Shown in pieces: positions 1 to 7,481 of a DNA stretch of 22,610 nucleotides. The DNA lies in contig JAQWBK010000015.1 of assembly GCA_028706415.1 (NCBI GenBank), positions 1 through 22,610 on the forward strand, read 5' to 3'. The notes under the pieces are model-generated. The model was not told the DNA's origin. It searched no databases and worked only from the letters and a program-made list of their open reading frames with translations. Each line of letters begins with the position of its first letter. The first letter of the stretch is position 1. This DNA comes from Oscillospiraceae bacterium (lineage in GTDB: Bacteria > Bacillota > Clostridia > Oscillospirales > Acutalibacteraceae). A program made the position numbers and the translations under genes.

Positions 1-111
1 GTTGAGTGCCTGCAAATGAGCCCGGGCGGGGACCCGATTGCTTACTTAATCAGGGGGGCGGTTATTGCCCTGCGTTCGGAAGATTCTTCAAATATTCAAG
101 TCTATGAGTAA
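1..111 (+). CDS. feoA: FeoA C-terminal part (partial, 5' end outside window)
   Basis: Frame 1 is open from the first base to a TAA at 109-111 and encodes 36 residues. They include the typical FeoA end: SPGGDPIAYLIRGAVIALR, then a short tail ending IQVYE. FeoA is a small cytoplasmic SH3-like protein that assists the ferrous iron transporter FeoB. The gene ends 37 bp before the feoB start, so the two form the usual feoAB operon. Only the last third of the protein is visible. The family call rests on the GDP-x-AY-x(3)-G-x(4)-ALR pattern and on its position next to feoB. Confidence 0.85.
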   Translation, partial: VECLQMSPGGDPIAYLIRGAVIALRSEDSSNIQVYE

Positions 112-148
112 AACTCATCCCTGGAAATTTTATATAGAGGTGGCTGAG

Positions 149-1465
149 ATGGGGTTAACAAACAATTCTATGGGGATAAAGGCGGTTGATTCCGGTCTGG
201 TAATAAAGAAAACCACTCCCGAGGATAAGGTGGTTGCTTTGGCAGGAAATCCGAATGTGGGGAAAAGCACCGTTTTCAACAACCTGACCGGTATGAATCA
301 GCATACAGGCAACTGGCCGGGTAAAACGGTGACAAATGCCCAAGGGTACTGCTCCCATAACGATAGGAACTATGTTTTGGTGGACATTCCGGGTACATAT
401 TCATTAATGGCACACTCTGCCGAGGAGGAGGTTGCCCGAGATTTTATATGCTTCGGCAATCCGGATGCCGTGGTCGTGGTGTGTGATGCCACCTGTCTTG
501 AACGCAACTTGAATCTTGTGCTTCAGGCAATCGAGATTACAGATAATGTAATCGTGTGCATAAACCTTATGGATGAAGCAAAAAGAAAGGAGATTTCAAT
601 CGATACAGGCCGGCTTTTGGCAATTCTGGGGGTGCCGGTTGTTACAACCATCGCAAGGAACAAGAACGGTCTTAACAAGCTGATGCAGGCTTTGGAGGGA
701 CTGACTATTTCTCCGAAAAAAGATACCCCCATCAGGATGAAATATGAATCAAGCGTTGAGGCTGCCATAAATGCCGTGCTACCTGCTTTGGGCAGGTTTG
801 AAGGCAGGATAAGCCTTCGCTGGCTTGCAATCAGGCTGCTGGATTATAACGAAGCCCTGACAATACAGCTTAACGAATATCTGGGCTGTGATTTATATTC
901 GGACGAGGAAATCAATACCAAGCTGAGGCAGGCAGAGGAAATACTCAGCACCCACGGCATATCAACCCAATCGCTGCGGGATAGAATTGTTTCGGGGCTG
1001 GTGCTTACGGCAGAAAATATCTGCGAGCAAACCGTTTCATTCAATAAGCGGAATTATAACAGCAGTGACAGAAAAATTGACAGAATTCTCACCAGTAAAA
1101 GGACAGGAATACCTGTAATGATAGCCCTGCTGACCCTGATTTTCTGGCTTACCCTGTCGGGGGCGAATTATCCGTCAAAGCTAATATCAAGTGGGCTTTT
1201 TCGGGTGCAGGATATACTGACCGAATTATTTCATAATGTGGGAGCACCCGATTGGCTGCATGGCGCGGTCGTGCTGGGGGTGTATCGCGTGGTTGCATGG
1301 GTTATTTCGGTCATGCTCCCGCCCATGGCAATATTTTTCCCGTTGTTCACCCTGCTGGAGGACCTGGGATATCTCCCGCGGGTGGCCTTTAACCTTGACA
1401 AGTATTTTAAAAAATGCGGTGCTTGCGGCAAGCAGGCCCTAACCATGTGGTTAGTTGATATTTGA
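149..1465 (+). pseudogene. feoB: FeoB 5' portion, interrupted by mobile element
   Basis: This encodes the N-terminal part of the ferrous iron transporter FeoB, a membrane protein with a cytoplasmic G domain. The G1 motif GNPNVGKST is near residues 33-41, followed by DIPGTYSL (G3) and NLMD (G4). After the G domain and its helical region come the first membrane helices (from about residue 320) and the CGACGKQALTM stretch before the conserved core. I start at the ATG at 149 because AGAGGTGG lies just upstream; an in-frame upstream codon at 65 overlaps feoA. Native sequence runs to 1449. After that the element adds only a few foreign residues (WLVDI) and a TGA. The fragment lacks the GFGCN core and the remaining helices, so it cannot transport iron alone, although a G-domain protein could still be made. 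The rest of the gene is at 9961-10809. Confidence 0.93.
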
Positions 1466-1469
1466 ATGC
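1424..1469 (+). other. attL junction
   Basis: This is the left junction. feoB sequence (attB half-site) runs to the shared core ACCATGTG at 1442-1449, followed by the element half-site with arm GTTGATATTTGAATGC at 1454-1469. When the element ends are joined, the two arms are exactly symmetric about the base step 1446/1447, so the TG at 1446-1447 is the likely two-base crossover. Confidence 0.82.
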
Positions 1470-1537
1470 GGCCGTTTAGCGAGTTATCAATGTTTATTAG
1501 CAGCAAAATCATACTGTACAAGCAGATTATCATATTC

Positions 1538-1566
1538 TTTACCGAGCGGGATTATCGCTCGGTAAA
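1538..1566. terminator. Hairpin between left end and recombinase operon
   Basis: TTTACCGAGCG (1538-1548) pairs perfectly with CGCTCGGTAAA (1556-1566) around a 7-base loop. There is only a short weak T run afterwards, so it may be a poor terminator or a structural element. It could limit read-through from the feo promoter into the recombinase genes. Confidence 0.45.
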
Positions 1567-1593
1567 TTTATGCCCGATAAAGGGGAATCAGCC

Positions 1594-1731
1594 ATGTGTG
1601 CGATAGATGGTGCATACCAAGTGGAATTGGTCTTTAATAACCGGCAAACGCTTAACGATATTTTACTGGAGTTGCTTTTAGAAAAAACCTGCACATTTGA
1701 TTTTGAAACACCGCCGGTTAAAAATAAGTGA
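1594..1731 (+). CDS. Small TnpW-like protein upstream of recombinase
   Basis: This 45-residue ORF is preceded by AAAGGGG with an 8-base gap to the ATG at 1594; an in-frame ATG at 1570 would add 8 residues. It ends 38 bp before the recombinase start and is read in the same direction. The pattern YQVELVFNNRQTLNDILLEL resembles the small TnpW-type proteins found beside serine recombinases in clostridial elements, which have a Y-x-V-x-V-x-F start and a T-L-x-D-x-I/L-L helix. That resemblance is from memory of the family and is weak at this length. The function of TnpW proteins is not well established; a recombination accessory role is a guess. Confidence 0.55.
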   Translation: MCAIDGAYQVELVFNNRQTLNDILLELLLEKTCTFDFETPPVKNK

Positions 1732-1769
1732 CACCCCCGCGGGCTGTCCGGTTTTTGAAAGGAGGATAT

Positions 1770-3431
1770 ATGACAACCCAGAGACTGCCCCAAGGTTCAG
1801 GTTACTCTGCCGCTCTTTATATGCGCCTTTCAAAGGACGATGAGGGTGCCGGCGAAAGTGCAAGCATTACTGCCCAGCGAAAGATGCTCATAGCCTATGC
1901 AAAGGAAAATCATTATTTTATTTTTGATGAATATGTGGACGATGGTATATCCGGCACAACCTTTGAACGCCCTGATTTCAAAAGAATGATACGGGATATA
2001 GAAGAAAAAAAGGTTAACCTGGTGATCACCAAAGACCTGTCCCGTCTGGGGCGGGATTATATCCTTGCAGGCCAGTATACAGAAATATATTTTCCGTCCA
2101 AAAAGGTGCGATATATTGCCATTAACGATGGCTACGATTCCGATAGTAGGTACACCGATATTGCGCCGTTTAAGAATGTAATCAACGAGATGTATGCAAG
2201 AGATACCAGCAAAAAAATCCGCTCTGCATTTGTTACACGAATGCAGGAGGGCGCATTTGTGGGGGCCTTTGCTCCGTATGGTTATAAGCGCGACCCGGAA
2301 GATAAGCATCGCTTGATTATTGATGGGGGTTCGTCCGAAATTGTGCAGGAAATATTTAAGTTTGCAGCCGACGGAATACTACCCATACAGATCGCGCGGA
2401 TACTGAACGAGCGAAATGTCCCTACGCCGCTTCAGTATCGAAGCCTTGCGAATCCATACATGAATGGTGAGGGCTTCTCAAATAGTCGGGGATGGACATC
2501 CTCAACCATAACAAAGATGCTTCGGAATATCGTCTATCTTGGTCACATGGCACAGGGAAAAACCACAAAAGTGTCTTTTAAAAGCGAAATAAGCGTCTCT
2601 AACTCGATGGAGGATTGGTATATCGTAGAAAATACGCATACCCCACTGGTCGGCAAGGAAATATTTGATATTTCATCCAGGCGGAGCAAACAGCGCACCT
2701 GTGAGAAAAAGGGGCAATTCAACAACCTGTTTTCCGGCATTGCAAAATGTGCTGATTGCGGACGGAATATGTCGACAGTCGGCACCCGCAAAAAGGGAGC
2801 CACGGCAAACCTTACCTGCGGCGGATATAAACTATATGGCAGCGGCGAATGTTCCAATCACTTTATTGACTATGACACGCTTTATGAAATTGTTTTATCC
2901 TCCATTCGTGAGCTGGTTCAGCTTTCAGAGCAGAATAAGGCAGAGATATTGCAGGAGGTTCAAGAGAGGCTGCATAAGCAGGGTAAGCAGGTGCAAAGTC
3001 TAAAAAAAACCACCTTCCTCAAAAAACGCAGCCGTGAGCTGGACACCCTGATTGAAAAGCTTTATGAAGATAATGTGCAAGGGATTCTAAGCACCCTGCG
3101 TATGAAAATGATGCTCCAAAAGTATGAAGCAGAAAGCAAAGCCATTGCAAAGCAGCTTAATACACCCCCAGAGGGTGGTGTTCAGGGGGATAAAGAGAAT
3201 GATTTGGATAAGCCGAGAAGACTGCTGGAGGGGTACACCTGCCTTGCTGATTTGTCGCCCGAACTCCTTTTCCGGCTGATTGACCATATTGAAATTGGGC
3301 AGGGAATATATCAAAATTCCCAAACCGTAAGAGTGAAAAAGCAAACGGTTAAAATCTTTTTCAGATTTAGCGGAACACCGATCACCAAAAAATACACACA
3401 CACAGCCGGTGGCAGCCGGGTTTTAAAATAG
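1770..3431 (+). CDS. Large serine recombinase (TnpX/resolvase type)
   Basis: This 553-residue site-specific recombinase is the likely integrase/excisionase of the element. The resolvase catalytic domain begins with YMRLSKDD, giving the nucleophile Ser21, and contains the GISGTTFERPDFKRMI and TKDLSRLGRDY motifs of the family. A recombinase domain follows (about residues 165-280), then a zinc ribbon starting CADCGRN with later Cys residues (about 325-365), and a charged coiled-coil segment near 385-465. Size and layout match TnpX-class recombinases, which cut at a two-base core. The ATG at 1770 is chosen for its GAAAGGAGG site 5 bases upstream; an upstream in-frame ATG at 1728 has no such site. 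The gene sits next to the left end, and its stop codon lies inside a long palindrome built from the same arm sequence as the element ends. Confidence 0.95.
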   Translation: MTTQRLPQGSGYSAALYMRLSKDDEGAGESASITAQRKMLIAYAKENHYFIFDEYVDDGISGTTFERPDFKRMIRDIEEKKVNLVITKDLSRLGRDYILAGQYTEIYFPSKKVRYIAINDGYDSDSRYTDIAPFKNVINEMYARDTSKKIRSAFVTRMQEGAFVGAFAPYGYKRDPEDKHRLIIDGGSSEIVQEIFKFAADGILPIQIARILNERNVPTPLQYRSLANPYMNGEGFSNSRGWTSSTITKMLRNIVYLGHMAQGKTTKVSFKSEISVSNSMEDWYIVENTHTPLVGKEIFDISSRRSKQRTCEKKGQFNNLFSGIAKCADCGRNMSTVGTRKKGATANLTCGGYKLYGSGECSNHFIDYDTLYEIVLSSIRELVQLSEQNKAEILQEVQERLHKQGKQVQSLKKTTFLKKRSRELDTLIEKLYEDNVQGILSTLRMKMMLQKYEAESKAIAKQLNTPPEGGVQGDKENDLDKPRRLLEGYTCLADLSPELLFRLIDHIEIGQGIYQNSQTVRVKKQTVKIFFRFSGTPITKKYTHTAGGSRVLK

Positions 3432-3479
3432 CATTCAAATATTAGCCAACCATCCGGCTGATATTTGAATGCTATTTTA
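3424..3479. repeat. 24-bp-arm palindrome at recombinase stop codon, sharing att-arm sequence (probable terminator)
   Basis: The arms 3424-3447 and 3456-3479 are complementary over 24 bases with one G-U-type mismatch, around the loop AACCATCC. The stop codon at 3429-3431 is in the left arm. Each arm contains GCATTCAAATAT or its complement, the outer 12 bases of the element's att arms. The gap between the 12-base arms is 18 bases here against 22 in the predicted attP, and the centre is CA rather than TG. An RNA hairpin this strong would terminate transcription in either direction. A recombinase binding site or a decayed att site is also possible. Confidence 0.75.
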
Positions 3480-3621
3480 TCTTGGACAAGCAACATTCCA
3501 AAGATTATCCTAAAAATATATAAATGTTTCAATCTTTTCTTTTTTCTGTTCGATATACTTATATTACTGAGCAGTATCAGAAAAGCATGTATTGTCTAAA
3601 TCAACAAAATAATTATCATAA

Positions 3622-3778
3622 GGTCACCTCTAAAAACCCCTTCTGGTGTCTTCCGGCACAATTTCCGCCGGACTGCGTCAAACCTCCTCGTAAGGCGGAA
3701 AGCCTTGCTTCGTCGGCTTTCCTTGTCCGACAAAAATTCTGCTCGGAATCCGTTCAAAACAGGTTTTTAGAGGTGACC
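3622..3778. repeat. 157-bp MITE-like palindromic element with ATAA flanking duplication
   Basis: Perfect 17-bp terminal inverted repeats, GGTCACCTCTAAAAACC at 3622-3638 and its complement at 3762-3778, enclose internal hairpins (TCCGGC/GCCGGA and GGAAAGCC/GGCTTTCC). The 4-base sequence ATAA sits directly on both sides (3618-3621 and 3779-3782) and looks like a target-site duplication. There is no coding potential; an ORF reading through it has no family match. It lies in the 373-bp gap between the recombinase and the methyltransferase, so it could influence expression of the latter. The rest of that gap (3480-3617) is AT-rich and shows no gene. Confidence 0.75.
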
Positions 3779-3804
3779 ATAAATTACAAGCAAGGAGAGT
3801 TACC

Positions 3805-4824
3805 ATGATGAACATGAAAAAATGGATTAATGATTTAAAGTATTCACCGGTTAAAAAGGCTATGCCAATACTGTCATTCCCAGGTATTCAGCTTATGAAT
3901 GTCGGCGTTAAGGATCTGATTTCAAACAGCGATAATCAGGCAAGGGGTATGCAGCTTATAGCCCAGCGGACAAACGCAAGTGCTTCGGTGAGTATGATGG
4001 ATTTGTCTGTTGAAGCCGAGGCGTTTGGTGCCGAAATACTCTTTTTTGATGATGAAGTGCCTGCGGTAAAAGGCTGCATAGCCAATACCCAAGAAAAGGC
4101 GGATGCTTTGGTGGTTCCCGAGGTAGGAACCGCCCGCACCGGACTTTATGTCCAAGCCATTGAAAAGGCTTGCAAACTCATTACGGATAGACCGGTTTTT
4201 GCCGGAGCTATCGGACCGTTTTCATTAGCGGGAAGGCTGATGGATGTCTCGTCATCGCTAATTTACTGTTATGATGAGCCGGAAATGGTGCATACGGTTT
4301 TAAAAAAGGTAACCGAATTTATTATCAATTATGTAAATGAATATAAAAAAGTCGGAGCCAACGGAGTGGTAATTGCCGAGCCTCTTGCCGGTCTTTTAAC
4401 GCCCTCGATGAACCACGAGTTTTCGGTCACATATATGAAACAAATCATTGATGCGGTACAGTCGGACGAATTCATTGTAATATACCACAATTGCGGCGGG
4501 GGTACTCCCTGTATGATCGATGAGATTGTATCAATGAATGCATCGGCGTACCACTTTGGGAACGCCATAGATATGGTGAACATGGTTAAGAGCTTTCCGA
4601 GGGATACCCTCATTATGGGTAATATTGACCCGTCCAGCCAGTTTAGAAACGGTACCACAGAATCAATACGGGAAGATACACTGGGGCTGCTGGAGGAATT
4701 GAAAGACTATCCGAACTTTGTTATCTCCTCCGGATGTGATATTCCCCCGCGTTCTAATTGGGAGAATATTGACTCCTTCTTTCAGGCGGTGGACGATTTC
4801 TATTCCGGAAAAGCAAACGGATAA
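3805..4824 (+). CDS. Uroporphyrinogen decarboxylase-family corrinoid methyltransferase (MtaA/O-demethylase type)
   Basis: This 339-residue protein has the UroD/MtaA TIM-barrel fold. It carries the three zinc ligands of the methyltransferase branch: His228 and Cys230 in YHNCGGG, and Cys311 in SSGCDIPP. In MtaA, MtbA and O-demethylase relatives, zinc activates the thiol or holds the methyl donor, and the enzyme moves a methyl group to or from a corrinoid protein. True uroporphyrinogen decarboxylases lack this His-x-Cys...Cys set. The start ATG follows AAGGAG by 7 bases. Corrinoid protein, activase and regulator genes on the same element support this role. The methylated substrate cannot be read from sequence; O-methyl aromatic, methylamine and other donors are all possible. 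A perfect bidirectional terminator follows. Confidence 0.88.
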   Translation: MMNMKKWINDLKYSPVKKAMPILSFPGIQLMNVGVKDLISNSDNQARGMQLIAQRTNASASVSMMDLSVEAEAFGAEILFFDDEVPAVKGCIANTQEKADALVVPEVGTARTGLYVQAIEKACKLITDRPVFAGAIGPFSLAGRLMDVSSSLIYCYDEPEMVHTVLKKVTEFIINYVNEYKKVGANGVVIAEPLAGLLTPSMNHEFSVTYMKQIIDAVQSDEFIVIYHNCGGGTPCMIDEIVSMNASAYHFGNAIDMVNMVKSFPRDTLIMGNIDPSSQFRNGTTESIREDTLGLLEELKDYPNFVISSGCDIPPRSNWENIDSFFQAVDDFYSGKANG

Positions 4825-4886
4825 AAGGGATTATTTGGCCTTTGCTTGCAAAAAGTTAATGCAATGCCGATTAAACAAATCGATGC

Positions 4887-4933
4887 AAAAACCCACCCAT
4901 CATCGGCTAAAAGTCAATGATGGGTGGGTTTTT
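4887..4933. terminator. Bidirectional intrinsic terminator between convergent genes
   Basis: A perfect 17-bp stem, AAAAACCCACCCATCAT (4887-4903) with its complement (4917-4933), and a 13-base loop. An A run on one side and a T run on the other serve both the plus-strand methyltransferase gene and the minus-strand activase gene. Confidence 0.9.
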
Positions 4934-4956
4934 AAAGCTGCTTGGCCTGTTCTTTA

Positions 4957-6567
4957 TCATGTCTGGGAAAACATCATCCCGTCGATATATGTATCCATAA
5001 AATACGGGTTGGTGGAAAGCTCAACCGATTTTGTGAAGTTGCCAATTTCCTCGGATTGTCTGCGCAAGGTGTCGCTTAATAAAACCATGGTTGCTCCCGC
5101 CCCGGCTGCATTACCGATTGTGTAGGCTTTTTCGGCAAAGCCGGGCGGAATAAGTCCGATTCTCTCGGCCGAGGACACATTGATATTATTACCGAATCCC
5201 CCGGCTATGACAAGTTGTTTGATACTGTCCGGACTGTATCCCGATTCCTTAATTAGTGTTAGCATTCCCGCGCAGATTGCGGATTTTGCAAGCTGTACCG
5301 AACGGATATCCTGCTGGGTTAAAAAGACCTGGGTATCAGGTAGACGGAAGGCCGGCTGGTTACCTATCTCGGTGATATATTCCGTAAAGCCATGACCTTC
5401 TTCATATATTAGCCCTGTTTCATCGATTATTCCCGATTCACACATAACCGACACGGCATCCAGAAGGCCGGATCCGCAAATTCCGTTTGCTTGTCCGCCG
5501 CCCAGCACAGAACAGACTATGCGGTTGTTTTCGAGCTTAACCTGACTGATTGCGCCTGTTCGCGCCGGGATACCCTGATAAATTCCCGCCCCCTCAAATG
5601 CAGGGCCGGCCGCCGTGGAGCAGCACCAAAGCATACCATCTGCCGCCAGTGCCATTTCACCGTTGGTGCCGATATCCACAAAAAGCCGAGGGCTGTTGGA
5701 GGTTACCTTTCCGTCCAAGAAGAATTCTGCCGCCAGTAATGCGGTTGTTATATCTGCCCCCACATAAGCCGATATACATCGAGGTAAATAAACTCTTGCA
5801 CCGGGAAGCAGATTCAGTTCATCTGATTTCAAGAAAAAGCCGAAATAACAGTCCTGTTCAAAAGGCGCCGTGGTGATGGAGCTCGGGTCGTATTCACACA
5901 GCAGATACAGCATGGCGGTGTTGCCGGTCAAGACCAGACTGTCAACCTTTTCAGCGGGAATTGAGCGAGCTTGGCAAAGCCCCATGATGAGACGGGATAT
6001 ACACTCCCGAATACTGCCTGCCAATTCCGCCGCCTGGCCGTCAATTGATTTTTGCAGGCGGGAGATGACATCCGCACCAAATACCGATTGCGAATTCTTT
6101 TCTGCCAGTGTTTTCAAAAGCTTTCCGTCGGATAACCGATATAGATATGCCGCAACGGTTGTTGTGCCGATATCAACCGAAATACCGAATTCCTTCCCCC
6201 ATGGCTCAAGCTTAAACCGAGGGATATACCCATCTGTAAGGATATCGTCTTTAAATAATTCAGCCGACAGGAGCCCTATTTGCACATCCCCTAAAGCCTC
6301 TACCATACAGGCATATCTGATGTTTTCATGCTTTTCGCGGTCGGTCAGCAGGGAGCTTTCCTTTTCGCTCATAGGGGAGAGCGCCCCCGTCGCCATCACC
6401 TTGCATTTCAGGCATTTTTGCCTGCCGCCGCAGGGCATGTCAACCGCTATACCGTTTTGGGCAAACAGTTCGGATAAACGGGTGGGAGCATTAAATGGAA
6501 TTTGCTTCATTTGTCCGGTTGTGGCTAATATTTGTGCTACAGATTGCTTCATTGATATTCCGACCAT
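4957..6567 (-). CDS. Corrinoid activation protein: N-terminal 2Fe-2S domain plus ASKHA (DUF4445) domain
   Basis: This 536-residue protein is of the RACo/corrinoid-activating-enzyme type. It reduces inactive Co(II) corrinoid proteins back to Co(I) using ATP. The N-terminal ferredoxin domain has cysteines 46, 52, 55 and 87 (C-x5-C-x2-C-x31-C) for a 2Fe-2S cluster. The ASKHA part starts near DIGTTTVAAYL (about residue 142), with a second nucleotide motif DIGTNGEM and the ending motif IAGGFGNNIN. I place the start at the ATG at 6565-6567, since GGAAAGG is 7 bases upstream; an in-frame TTG 24 bases earlier lacks a better site. It is convergent with the methyltransferase gene and divergent from the DUF1638 gene. 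Its role with the corrinoid protein at 8806 is inferred from context. Confidence 0.93.
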   Translation of the reverse strand: MVGISMKQSVAQILATTGQMKQIPFNAPTRLSELFAQNGIAVDMPCGGRQKCLKCKVMATGALSPMSEKESSLLTDREKHENIRYACMVEALGDVQIGLLSAELFKDDILTDGYIPRFKLEPWGKEFGISVDIGTTTVAAYLYRLSDGKLLKTLAEKNSQSVFGADVISRLQKSIDGQAAELAGSIRECISRLIMGLCQARSIPAEKVDSLVLTGNTAMLYLLCEYDPSSITTAPFEQDCYFGFFLKSDELNLLPGARVYLPRCISAYVGADITTALLAAEFFLDGKVTSNSPRLFVDIGTNGEMALAADGMLWCCSTAAGPAFEGAGIYQGIPARTGAISQVKLENNRIVCSVLGGGQANGICGSGLLDAVSVMCESGIIDETGLIYEEGHGFTEYITEIGNQPAFRLPDTQVFLTQQDIRSVQLAKSAICAGMLTLIKESGYSPDSIKQLVIAGGFGNNINVSSAERIGLIPPGFAEKAYTIGNAAGAGATMVLLSDTLRRQSEEIGNFTKSVELSTNPYFMDTYIDGMMFSQT

Positions 6568-6652
6568 CCTTTCGCCTTTCCATGACCGCAAACACTATCA
6601 TTAATAATACAAGCTTTATATTAAATATACTAGCATGATATTTTGAATTTTG

Positions 6653-6660
6653 GTATACTG
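6653..6660 (+). promoter_or_regulatory. GTATACTG motif in divergent control region
   Basis: The AT-rich 126-bp region between the activase and DUF1638 starts must hold divergent promoters. GTATACTG here recurs at 7460-7467, just ahead of the regulator gene. It may be an operator for the PocR-AraC protein or part of a -10 element (TATACT). No convincing -35 box was found at standard spacing. Confidence 0.3.
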
Positions 6661-6693
6661 TTTTTAACAGATTATAAAAAGGAGATGAGGATT

Positions 6694-7431
6694 ATGCGGA
6701 TACATATAATAGCTTGCAGGGTTTTTACAAGAGAGCTTAGTTATTATGCGTCCCAGAGTTCTCATGTTATAGATATTACATGGCTCCCTCAGGGGCTTCA
6801 CGACACTCCCGAAAAGCTTCGCGAGATGCTGAAAGATACCATTGACGACCTTTATCTTCAAAGAGAAAAGCAGATGCTCAAGCACTGGCCTGATTACATT
6901 GCTTTGGGCTATGGGCTGTGTTCTAACGGGGTTGTCGGGCTGGAAAGTCGGGATACACCGTTGGTTATTCCCAGAACCGATGATTGTATCGCCGTGTTTT
7001 TGGGCTCCCAAAAGCGGTATCTTGACTTGTTCGAAAAGTATAACGGTACATATTGGCTGAATAACGGCTGGATTGAAACTGCCTTTATACCTTCAAAAGA
7101 AATGTTTGAACAGAGATATAACGAATATGTTGAGCTGTATGGCCAAGAAAATGCCGACTTCTTATTGGAGCAGGACAGGCTCTGGGCTAAAAATTACAAC
7201 ACCTGCTCTTATATCGATTCACCCGTGTATAGCTCTCCCGACCATCCTTTGATTGCCCAGCAGATTGCAAAGGATTGTAACTGGAAATACCACAGGTTTG
7301 ACGGGGATTCCCGTTTAATTAAGGCTATTACCCAAGGCACATGGACCGATGAGGAATTTCTGATTTGTCCCAAGGGTCACCGAATCGAAGCCTCCTATGA
7401 TGAATCCAAAATAAAAGCCGTCCCGATTTGA
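6694..7431 (+). CDS. DUF1638 family protein
   Basis: This 245-residue protein matches what I recall of DUF1638: an N-terminal HIIACRVFTREL, a central ALGYGLCSNGVVGL with a conserved Cys, and PRTDDCIAVFLGS. It has no signal peptide or membrane helix and is probably cytoplasmic. Members of this family are often encoded beside corrinoid-dependent methyltransferases in archaea and acetogens, but their biochemical role is not established. The start at 6694 is chosen because AAGGAG lies 9 bases upstream. It is divergent from the activase gene, with about 126 bp between the starts, and is followed 50 bp later by the regulator gene. Confidence 0.82.
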   Translation: MRIHIIACRVFTRELSYYASQSSHVIDITWLPQGLHDTPEKLREMLKDTIDDLYLQREKQMLKHWPDYIALGYGLCSNGVVGLESRDTPLVIPRTDDCIAVFLGSQKRYLDLFEKYNGTYWLNNGWIETAFIPSKEMFEQRYNEYVELYGQENADFLLEQDRLWAKNYNTCSYIDSPVYSSPDHPLIAQQIAKDCNWKYHRFDGDSRLIKAITQGTWTDEEFLICPKGHRIEASYDESKIKAVPI

Positions 7432-7481
7432 TGACAATACTCAATTAATATATTAGATAGTATACTGAAGGAGGAAGAAAA

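Noticed and set aside
3480..3804. Cobalamin riboswitch ahead of the methyltransferase gene
   Set aside because: No B12-box-like conserved core was recognised; the structure there is explained by the att-like palindrome and the MITE-like element.
3524..3808. 94-residue plus-strand ORF
   Set aside because: It runs through the MITE-like palindrome, has no ribosome site and no family features, and ends over the methyltransferase start.
5870..6604. 244-residue plus-strand ORF opposite the activase gene
   Set aside because: It is a mirror of the clearly identified minus-strand activase, with low-complexity composition and no start signal.
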